Positions 6,703-12,587 of a DNA stretch of 13,599 nucleotides are shown piece by piece. This stretch comes from JALGVA01 sp964617715. GTDB lineage: Bacteria; Armatimonadota; Zipacnadia; Zipacnadales; UBA5352. Below the pieces are notes generated by a model. That model saw only the letters and a list, made by a program, of their open reading frames with translations, was not told the origin of the DNA and did no database searches. The first letter of the stretch is position 1; each line of letters starts with the position of its first letter. Made by a program: the position numbers and the translations under genes. The DNA lies in the NCBI GenBank assembly GCA_964617715.1, contig CAZTZN010000128.1:1-13599 (forward strand), written 5' to 3'.

Positions 6703-7503
6703 ATGTCATCGAGCTACGACGCGGCCGGACACACGCGGGTGACGCGCGCCGAGATCGTCGCCGGGCTCCGGGAGGTGGGGCTGCAGCCCGGCGACCTCGT
6801 GCAGGTGCACAGCTCGCTCTCGAGCTTCGGCTATGTCGAGGGCGGTGCCGAGGCGGTGGTCGATGCGCTGCTCGAGGCGGTGGGGCCCGAGGGCACGCTG
6901 ATGGTGCCGACCTTCAACCACATGGCGCGCGAGGCCTTCGACGGCTCGGATGAGATCTTCGATGTGCGCACCACGCGCTCGATCAACGGCGCGATCACCG
7001 AGGCGGTGCGACTGCGCCCGGAGGCGCACCGGTCGATGCACCCCACTCACCCCTATGCCGCCATCGGCCCGCGCGCGCAGTGGCTCACCAGCGAGCATCT
7101 GATGCTGAAGACCTTCGACGAGCGCAGCCCGCTGGGCAAGCTGGTGGCCGCGGGCGGCAAGATCGTGCTGCTCGGGGTGGGGATGAACTCGAACACCGCC
7201 GCGCACGTGGCGGAGACGAAGGCCAACGTCCCGTGCATGGGCTATCGGCGGAACCGGCGGCTGGTGCGGCTGGAGGACGGCAGCGTGATCGAGGCGTGGG
7301 GGGTGCTCTGGCGCGGGCCCGGGAAGTGCAAGATCGAGTGGCAGGCGATTGAGGGGGAGCTGCGGCGGCGGAGCCTCATCCGGGACACGCGCATCGGCGA
7401 GGCCCACGTGATGCTGATGCTCGGTCGCGACATGGTGGACGTCACGTACGAGCTGTGCCGGCAGATGTGCCCGACGTGCACGATCAGACCCCGACATGAG
7501 TGA
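6703..7503 (+). CDS. AAC(3)-family (aminoglycoside N3-acetyltransferase-like) acetyltransferase
   Basis: A 266-residue acetyl-CoA-dependent N-acetyltransferase of the AAC(3)/YokD family. Recognisable segments are VQVHSSLSSFG (33-43), EGTLMVPTF (63-71), RSMHPTHPYAAIGP (110-123), SPLGKLVAAGGKIVLLGVG (142-160) and the catalytic-His segment TAAHVAET (165-172, H168). Family members acetylate the 3-amino group of aminoglycosides, but many environmental relatives sit with metabolic genes and have unknown amino-sugar-like substrates; the sugar-isomerase neighbour favours that. The C-terminus carries C252, C256 and C259 (C-x3-CPTC), a possible small metal or disulfide site. The ATG at 6703 has no strong ribosome site but lies 6 bases after the previous stop, consistent with coupled translation. 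Its end overlaps the next start by 4 bases. Confidence 0.88.
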   Translation: MSSSYDAAGHTRVTRAEIVAGLREVGLQPGDLVQVHSSLSSFGYVEGGAEAVVDALLEAVGPEGTLMVPTFNHMAREAFDGSDEIFDVRTTRSINGAITEAVRLRPEAHRSMHPTHPYAAIGPRAQWLTSEHLMLKTFDERSPLGKLVAAGGKIVLLGVGMNSNTAAHVAETKANVPCMGYRRNRRLVRLEDGSVIEAWGVLWRGPGKCKIEWQAIEGELRRRSLIRDTRIGEAHVMLMLGRDMVDVTYELCRQMCPTCTIRPRHE

Positions 7504-8750
7504 GTGAGGCGGCGCCCCGGCGCGGCGCATCCGAGACCATGCTGCATGTATGCGACCTGCACGTACATATCGGCCGGTCCGGCTCCGGGCGGCCGGTGAA
7601 GATCACCGCCGCGCGCGACCTGACCTTCGAGAACATCGCCATCGAGTGCGCCCGACGCAAGGGCATCGGAGTGGTGGGCGTGGTGGACTGCGCCTCGCCG
7701 CCGGTGCTTGAGGACATCGTGGCGCTGGTCGAGGCGGGGGAGATGGTCGAGCAGCCCGGCGGAGGCCTGCGCTATCGCGACGAAGTGACGGTGATCCTCG
7801 CCGCGGAGATTGAGACTCATGAGCCGGGCGGCGGGCAGTCGCACCATGTGAGCTACTTCCCGACGCTGGCGGCGCTGCAGGGCTTCTCGGCGGAGATGGC
7901 GCGGCATGTCAGGAACCTGGAGCTGAGTTCTCAGGCGTGCCGGATGTCCGCGGCGGAGCTGCTGACGATAGCGGAGCAGTTCGGCGCGCTCTTCGTGCCC
8001 GCTCACTGCTTCACGCCGCATCGCAGCCCCTACGGTTCGTGCGTCGAGCGCATGGCGGAGATGTTCGGCGCGGCCTGGGAGCGCGTGCCTGCGATCGAGC
8101 TGGGGCTGTCGGCCGACAGCGACATGGCCGACCGCATAGGTGAGCTGGCGGAGAAAAGCTTCCTGTCGAACTCGGATGCGCATTCGCTGCCCAAGATCGG
8201 GCGCGAGTACAACATCATCGAGATGCAGGCGCCGACGTTCGAGGAGTTGCGGAGAGCGCTGCGGCGCGAGGATGGTCGGGGCGTCGTGGCCAACTTCGGC
8301 CTCGACCCGCGGTTGGGGAAGTACCACCGGACGTTCTGCGAGGACTGTGAGCGCATTGCGCGCGGCACGCCGCCGGTGCTGGTCTGCGAGGCTTGCGGCT
8401 CGGCGAAGGTGACACGCGGGGTGCGCGACCGCATCGTGCAGATCGCCGACTACGAAGAGCCGCGGCCGCCGGCGCACCGGCCGCCCTACCGGTACCAGGT
8501 GCCGCTGGAGTTCGTGCCCGGCGTGGGCACGGTGACTCTGAACCGGCTGATCAACCGGTTCGGGTCGGAGATGGCGGTGCTGCATGAGGCGACGCGGATG
8601 GAGCTGGGGCAGACGGTGGGGCAGAAGATCGCGGAGCTGATCGTGCTCGCGCGCGAGGGGACGCTGCCGCTCCAGGCGGGCGGCGGCGGGCATTACGGGA
8701 AGGCGGCGCCGGGCGACAGCGGACAGCTCGACCTGCCGGGGTTGGGTTGA
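7500..8750 (+). CDS. Endonuclease Q-like PHP-domain DNA-repair nuclease
   Basis: A 416-residue protein resembling EndoQ, which nicks DNA 5' of deaminated bases (uracil, hypoxanthine) and abasic sites. The PHP metal centre is visible as DLHVH (19-23), D63, E103 in AAEIE, H115/H116, H169 in PAHCF and SNSDAH (223-228, D226/H228). A four-Cys zinc finger follows (C280, C283, C296, C299), then a helical region with a helix-hairpin-helix-like FVPGVGTVTLNRLI (338-351). The length fits archaeal EndoQ (about 420) and bacterial homologues. It ends in QLDLPGLG, resembling a sliding-clamp-binding peptide. GTG at 7500 overlaps the acetyltransferase stop; ATG at 7539 (M14, just before the first PHP strand) is a serious alternative, and neither has a clear ribosome site. 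An uncharacterised PHP phosphoesterase is the alternative reading, but the zinc finger plus C-terminal helices favour EndoQ. Confidence 0.83.
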   Translation: MSEAAPRRGASETMLHVCDLHVHIGRSGSGRPVKITAARDLTFENIAIECARRKGIGVVGVVDCASPPVLEDIVALVEAGEMVEQPGGGLRYRDEVTVILAAEIETHEPGGGQSHHVSYFPTLAALQGFSAEMARHVRNLELSSQACRMSAAELLTIAEQFGALFVPAHCFTPHRSPYGSCVERMAEMFGAAWERVPAIELGLSADSDMADRIGELAEKSFLSNSDAHSLPKIGREYNIIEMQAPTFEELRRALRREDGRGVVANFGLDPRLGKYHRTFCEDCERIARGTPPVLVCEACGSAKVTRGVRDRIVQIADYEEPRPPAHRPPYRYQVPLEFVPGVGTVTLNRLINRFGSEMAVLHEATRMELGQTVGQKIAELIVLAREGTLPLQAGGGGHYGKAAPGDSGQLDLPGLG

Positions 8751-8786
8751 GGGTGTGCCGGCGGCCGGTCGCAGTGACGCAGGCGC

Positions 8787-8852
8787 GTCGGACGCCGCGC
8801 GCTCGGTCCGACTCACGGCAGTGGGCCGCGGGCCTCGACGCAGGCCGCGCGG
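8787..8852 (+). terminator. Tandem hairpins after the EndoQ-like gene
   Basis: Two inverted repeats follow the operon. GTCGGAC (8787-8793) pairs with GTCCGAC (8806-8812). The second is CCGCGGGCCT (8826-8835) with AGGCC(G)CGCGG (8842-8852), loop CGACGC and one bulged G. Neither has a T-run. They lie between the nuclease stop and the S5 promoter, where a transcription end is expected. Confidence 0.4.
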
Positions 8853-8878
8853 AGTGCCGGAGCGCGGGTCACACAAAC

Positions 8879-8907
8879 TTGACAGTGCCGGGCATTTGTG
8901 CTACGTT
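8879..8907 (+). promoter_or_regulatory. Sigma70-type promoter for the S5 gene
   Basis: A perfect TTGACA -35 (8879-8884), exactly 17 bases, then TACGTT (8902-8907) as a weak -10 with T, A and final T conserved. It lies about 70 bases before the S5 ATG in an otherwise promoter-poor, GC-rich window, so S5 is likely transcribed on its own. Confidence 0.68.
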
Positions 8908-8915
8908 ACCCGCCC

Positions 8916-8940
8916 AGCCCCCGGGCTCTCCGTCGGGGGC
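8916..8940 (+). promoter_or_regulatory. Mutually exclusive hairpins in the S5 mRNA leader
   Basis: GCCCCCG (8917-8923) can pair with CGGGGGC (8934-8940), or the same left arm can form AGCCC-CC-GGGCT (8916-8927). Both fall within the predicted leader between promoter and ribosome site (GAAGGGA near 8957-8963). Ribosomal-protein operons are often controlled by protein binding to such leaders; that role here is inference. Confidence 0.3.
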
Positions 8941-8974
8941 GTGATTCTCGTCTGGTGAAGGGACAGCCGTTCCG

Positions 8975-9688
8975 ATGGCAAGAAGATCGCGGTTTGACAC
9001 AGCAGAGGAACTTGAAGAGCGCGTCGTGCGTGTGGACCGCACGCGTAAGACCGTAAAGGGAGGCCGCATCTCCAGCGCGCGTGTAGTGTGCGCCGTCGGC
9101 GACGGACGTGGCAACGTCGGCGTGGGCATCGGCAAAGCGCGCGATGTCCCCGCGGCTATCGAGAAGGGCATGAAGGACGCCCGCAACAACATGATCCGCG
9201 TGCCCCTGGATGGCTACACCATCCCGCACACCGTGCAGGCGAAGGTCGGAGGCGCGGTCATCCTGCTCAAGCCCGCCTCGCGCGGCACCGGCATCATCGC
9301 CGGCGGTGCGGTGCGCCAGATCGTAGAGGTCAGCGGCATCCGCGACATCCTGACCAAGTCGCTGGGCAGCGGCAACGTCTTCAATCGCGCCATGGCCTGC
9401 TTCGCGGCGCTCAAGGCGCTCTATCAGCCCAACATCGTCGCGCAGCGACGCGAGACGACAGTGCAGGAGCTGATCGGGCGCGAGATCGTCGATCCCTATG
9501 AGCAGGAGGACCTGGCGGCCCAGGAGGCGGCTGAGAAGGCCGCTGAGGAAGAGACCATCGAGTTTGAGCAGGCGCTGACCGGCGAGGACGCCGACTCCGA
9601 GGATGAAACCGCGGCCGAAGCCGGTGATGCCGAGGCCGAAGTCGAGGTAGAGGCAGAGGTAGACGCCGAGGCGGACGGAGAGCAGTAG
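8975..9688 (+). CDS. rpsE: Ribosomal protein S5 (uS5) with acidic C-terminal tail
   Basis: Component of the 30S subunit involved in decoding fidelity and mRNA entry. The S5 N-domain runs about 12-75 (ELEERVVRVDRTRKTVKGGR, VGDGRGNVGVGIGKA, ARNNMIRVPL). The C-domain runs about 83-150 (TIPHTVQAKVGG, LLKPASRGTGIIAGG, GIRDILTKSLGS). Core motifs are excellent matches to the family, whose usual length is about 160-170 residues. This protein is 237 residues because of a tail with 27 acidic residues in the last 64. The gene is normally in the spc operon between rplR and rpmD; neither is here, and it has its own promoter and terminator. It is either a relocated single copy or a paralogue. The start is ATG at 8975, with GAAGGGA about 11 bases upstream, a rather long spacing. 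Confidence 0.95.
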   Translation: MARRSRFDTAEELEERVVRVDRTRKTVKGGRISSARVVCAVGDGRGNVGVGIGKARDVPAAIEKGMKDARNNMIRVPLDGYTIPHTVQAKVGGAVILLKPASRGTGIIAGGAVRQIVEVSGIRDILTKSLGSGNVFNRAMACFAALKALYQPNIVAQRRETTVQELIGREIVDPYEQEDLAAQEAAEKAAEEETIEFEQALTGEDADSEDETAAEAGDAEAEVEVEAEVDAEADGEQ

Positions 9689-9718
9689 CAGGCGCCGGCG
9701 ACTGAGTACACAACTGAT

Positions 9719-9753
9719 AGCGGCGGACCGCCTGCGGGCGATCCGCCGCTTTG
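9719..9753 (+). terminator. Intrinsic terminator of the S5 gene
   Basis: AGCGGCGGA (9719-9727) pairs with TCCGCCGCT (9742-9750). Inside, CGCC (9729-9732) pairs with GGCG (9737-9740) around a TGCG loop, with one C/A mismatch. A short TTT follows. It lies 30 bases after the S5 stop and 28 bases before the convergent oxidoreductase stop. Confidence 0.8.
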
Positions 9754-9780
9754 CTGTGTACCGGGAGCCGGCCGGCACAG

Positions 9781-10827
9781 CTACTCAACGACCACGATCT
9801 GGCCGGTGCGCGCCGACTCGTAGCAGGCTTCGATGACCTTGTGGCTCCACAGGCCATCCGCGGCGGAGACCGGCGGTTCGGTGTCGTTGACGATGGCGTC
9901 GCAGAAGCCCTCGATGGCCGCCTGGTACATGTTGACCACCTCGGGCTCGATGATCTGCTCGGCGGCGCCGGCGTCGCGCGCCTGCTGGGCGTCGTAGCCC
10001 TTGGCCTCCCCCTCGAGGATCGCCGAGATGGAGCCGGTCGAGTCCTGGCCGATGGTGCCCCGCGTGACCATGCTGCCGCGTGAGCCGTAGACCTCGAGCA
10101 TGTTGCGCGCCGCCGCATCGGGCACATTGAACAGATTGTCCACGACTCCGACCGCGCCGTTCGCGAAGTGCAGGGTGGCCACCGCGGTGTCCTCGGTCTC
10201 ATAGTCCTGCACCAGGTGGCCGGTGAAGCACGCGACGCGCTCGACCTTGCTGCCGAAGAGGAACTCGAGCAGGTCGATGCAGTGATTGCCCATGTCGATG
10301 AGCGCGCCCCCGCCGCCGAGTTTCTGACTCTGACGGAACGCCCCCTCGATGGGTGGGTACCAGCAGGTCAGCTCGGCGCGGCCGAACACCGGCGTGCCCA
10401 GATCGCCCGCGGCGATCATCTCACGCATCGCCACGTGGCAGGCGTGGAAGCGCATCATGAAGTTGGTGCCGAACTTGACGCCCTCCTCCTCGCACACCAG
10501 TATCGAGTCCTCGCACTCCTGCTCGGTCATGGCGAGCGGCTTCTCGCACAGCACGTGCTTGCCGGCCCTGGCGGCGGCCACGGTCTGCTCATGGTGCACG
10601 AAGGTCGGCGTGGCGATATACACCGCGTCCACGTTGTCGTCGGCCAGCAGCTCCTCGACGGCGGTGTAGGCGCGGACGTCGTACTTCGCCGCTACCTCCG
10701 CGACACGGTCCTCCGCGATGTCCTGCACCGCCACCAGCTCAGCACCCGCGGCCGGGATAATCCCCTCCGGGATGGTGCGGCGGTCGGCGATCCCGCCACA
10801 TCCGATGACTCCCCATCCGATTGCCAT
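9781..10827 (-). CDS. Gfo/Idh/MocA-family NAD(P)-dependent oxidoreductase
   Basis: A 348-residue sugar or polyol dehydrogenase-type protein. The N-terminal Rossmann domain starts WGVIGCGGIAD (5-15), the dinucleotide-binding loop. EKPLA (95-99, K96) is the family catalytic Lys motif. The substrate-domain motif GGGALIDMGNHCIDLLEF (172-189) supplies D178 and H182, the usual catalytic pair with D185 one turn on. The C-terminal part is an alpha/beta domain that normally mediates dimerisation. I chose ATG at 10827; GGAGGTG at 10836-10842 can serve it or the TTG three bases upstream (10830). It is the last gene of a minus-strand run with a 41-base gap from the Nif3-family gene. Substrate is not predictable; inositol, glucose-fructose, viologen-type and scyllo-inositol dehydrogenases share the fold. 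Confidence 0.93.
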   Translation of the reverse strand: MAIGWGVIGCGGIADRRTIPEGIIPAAGAELVAVQDIAEDRVAEVAAKYDVRAYTAVEELLADDNVDAVYIATPTFVHHEQTVAAARAGKHVLCEKPLAMTEQECEDSILVCEEEGVKFGTNFMMRFHACHVAMREMIAAGDLGTPVFGRAELTCWYPPIEGAFRQSQKLGGGGALIDMGNHCIDLLEFLFGSKVERVACFTGHLVQDYETEDTAVATLHFANGAVGVVDNLFNVPDAAARNMLEVYGSRGSMVTRGTIGQDSTGSISAILEGEAKGYDAQQARDAGAAEQIIEPEVVNMYQAAIEGFCDAIVNDTEPPVSAADGLWSHKVIEACYESARTGQIVVVE

Positions 10828-10868
10828 CAATCAGCACCTCCGATTGTCGTTGTTGATCCGCCCCGGAG

Positions 10869-11654
10869 CTACATCTGCACCCAGGGCATGCCCGCGTCGA
10901 TGAAACGAACCGGGATGTCGGGCAGGCGCTCGCCGAGCAGGCGGGCGAACTCGCGCATCCCGGGGTTCTCCGAGTTCACGTGTGAGGTCTCGATGAGCGC
11001 GACCTCGGCGTCGATGGCGGCGCGGAAGCTGTAATCGAGCGCTTCACCGCAGATGATGGCGTCGGCGCCGGCGATGACCGCCTCGTCCACGCCGTGGAAG
11101 AACTGCAGCAGCCCGCCGTACATGACGGTCACGCGCCGGACGATGCGGCCGGTGTCTCCGGCTACGCGCACGCCGGGGACGCCCAGCGCCAGCCGGGCAT
11201 GGTCGGCCAGTTCCGCGAGCGTGACCGGCTCGATATCGTAGGTGCAGCAGTGCCGGCCCCGATGAGCGTGCTCGGTGAAGCCGAGGGCCTGGGCGCACGA
11301 GTCCATCACGCCGCCGGGGGTGCCGTCCCAGTTGGAGTGGCAGCGGCACACGACCATGCCGTGGGCGTCGAGGATCCGGCGACGCGCGATGTTGTGCGGC
11401 TTCTCCTCCTCGGGCAGCGTGCGGAACCAGCTCGACTGAGCGCCCGAGAAGAACGGGATCTCGTGGGTGAGCACGAAGTTGAGGGCGTCGCACGCGGCCT
11501 CGCGCAGGACCCGGACCGTGGGCGTCCAGGTGACGGCGATGCCGGTTACCTCGGTTTGCGGGTCGCCGTAGAGCAATCCGTTGGGGTCGCCCTCGAAGCC
11601 GTTCTCCAGCGGAGCGATCTCCAGCACGACGGCCTCGACCTGCTTCGCGGTCAT
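10869..11654 (-). CDS. Nif3/DUF34-family dinuclear metal protein
   Basis: A 261-residue member of the Nif3-like family (NIF3, GTP cyclohydrolase 1 type 2 by database name), hexameric toroids with a two-metal site. The pattern is seen in TGIAVTWTPT (37-46), THEIPFF (63-69), CHSNWD (105-110), GEALDYSF (203-210) and ETSHVNSENPGM (222-233). Mapping to the E. coli homologue YbgI gives ligands H64, D110, H225 and E229. The second His of the usual HH pair is Glu (E65). Cysteines cluster around the site (C103, C105, C136, C137), unusual for the family. Start ATG at 11654 has GGAGAG about 8 bases upstream. It sits 30 bases after the HEPN-like gene and 41 before the oxidoreductase. Function of the family is still unsettled, so none is claimed. 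Confidence 0.85.
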   Translation of the reverse strand: MTAKQVEAVVLEIAPLENGFEGDPNGLLYGDPQTEVTGIAVTWTPTVRVLREAACDALNFVLTHEIPFFSGAQSSWFRTLPEEEKPHNIARRRILDAHGMVVCRCHSNWDGTPGGVMDSCAQALGFTEHAHRGRHCCTYDIEPVTLAELADHARLALGVPGVRVAGDTGRIVRRVTVMYGGLLQFFHGVDEAVIAGADAIICGEALDYSFRAAIDAEVALIETSHVNSENPGMREFARLLGERLPDIPVRFIDAGMPWVQM

Positions 11655-11684
11655 GGCGCTCTCTCCGGTGGGCGCAGCGGACGT

Positions 11685-12407
11685 TCAGGTCGTTTCGGGT
11701 CGGGGCGGAATCAGCGCCAGCAGGGAGGCGCCGATATCCACCATGCTCCAGATGAAGGCCTCGGAGACCTCGCCGTCAGCCTGCTGGACGATCTGCATGC
11801 GCAACTTGCGGAAGGCCTCGAAGGCATCGGCGAACTGCGCGGGCAGCACGCCACCATCCACGAGCGTGCGCGTGGCGGCGACGCCGTCGCGGGCGCCGGT
11901 GCTGGCGCGCAGGCGCTCATCGAGCGCGCTCCAGATCATCAGCAGGGCGGCGCGCGGCTGCCCCGCCGACGCCTCCATGATGGTGGTGATGGTCTCCCAG
12001 CGGGCGTGGCCCACGGGCAGCTCCTCGGTGGCGGCGGCCACGCGCGCGTGCTCGACCATGTACGAGACCTGACGGATGCGCGACGACAGCTCTGACGAGG
12101 CGGACGGCCGCGGCTCCGCGGGCGCTGGCCCGGCCGGTGCCGGATCCGCCGGATCCGACGGGGTGGGCCGGGCAGGTGCGGGGCGCTCGCCCCTGGGCCG
12201 GGAGCGCGGCGGGTCGGCGGCGAGGTCGCGCATGGCGGCCAGCCATGCCGTCAACTCGCCGCCGTAGAGCGCGATGGCGAGGATGATGAGCAGCAGTATT
12301 GACGTGTCATCCACGCCCGCGTTCGGAGCGAACAGGTGAACGAGTATCAGCAGCAGGGCGACCCCGGCCAGCAGGAGTTGGCGGACGTCCATCCCATCGC
12401 AGGGCAT
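11685..12407 (-). CDS. Membrane-anchored HEPN-like protein, catalytic motif degenerate
   Basis: A 240-residue protein with two hydrophobic helices near the N-terminus (about 10-27, LLLAGVALLLILVHLFAP, and 36-56, with LLLIILAIALYGG), a Pro/Ala/Arg-rich linker (about 66-103) and a C-terminal helical domain (about 105-233). The stretch ALLMIWSALDERLR, LVDGGVLPAQFADAFEAFR and KLRMQIVQQADGEVSE has the spacing of a HEPN/DUF4145-type fold, where an R-x4-H signature normally follows. Here it is R203-MQIV-Q208, so the catalytic His is missing and RNase activity is unlikely. I chose ATG at 12407 because CGGAG lies 8-9 bases upstream; GTG at 12446 and ATG at 12392 are alternatives. It is first in the run to Nif3 and the oxidoreductase. 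HEPN assignment is by pattern, not by search. Confidence 0.6.
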   Translation of the reverse strand: MPCDGMDVRQLLLAGVALLLILVHLFAPNAGVDDTSILLLIILAIALYGGELTAWLAAMRDLAADPPRSRPRGERPAPARPTPSDPADPAPAGPAPAEPRPSASSELSSRIRQVSYMVEHARVAAATEELPVGHARWETITTIMEASAGQPRAALLMIWSALDERLRASTGARDGVAATRTLVDGGVLPAQFADAFEAFRKLRMQIVQQADGEVSEAFIWSMVDIGASLLALIPPRPETT

Positions 12408-12521
12408 GACCGTGACTCCGTGTTCGGCGGCGATGCGATCACGCACCGGTAGAATTGACCGCGGACCGGGCGCCGTCCTCCCGTGAACAGGAGAATCGTG
12501 CCGGGGCGTGTCCGAATGAAC

Positions 12522-12553
12522 GCGCCGGGCCGTCGAATTCGACCGCCCGGCGC
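12522..12553. terminator. Near-perfect 32-bp palindrome, likely terminator
   Basis: GCGCCGGGC (12522-12530) pairs with GCCCGGCGC (12545-12553) and GTCGAA (12532-12537) with TTCGAC (12538-12543), separated by a single C/C mismatch; the centre is GAATTC. It lies 34 bases beyond the stop of the minus-strand oxidoreductase and ahead of the HEPN-like gene, suiting a transcription end. No T-run follows. Confidence 0.55.
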
Positions 12554-12587
12554 ATGTCCTGCCGCGAAGCCAAGGCTCGCGCGCGGC

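Noticed and set aside
6703..7503. Reading the AAC(3)-family gene as an antibiotic-resistance determinant
   Set aside because: No mobile element or resistance context; it is embedded in a metabolic/repair operon, and many family members act on other substrates.
7242..8876. A 544-codon open frame on the minus strand
   Set aside because: Lies antisense to the acetyltransferase and EndoQ-like genes, is rich in Arg/His/Pro/Leu as expected for a high-GC shadow frame, and has no recognisable motif.
11094..12095. A 333-codon plus-strand open frame
   Set aside because: Antisense to the Nif3-family and HEPN-like genes; low-complexity Gly/Ala/Arg composition.
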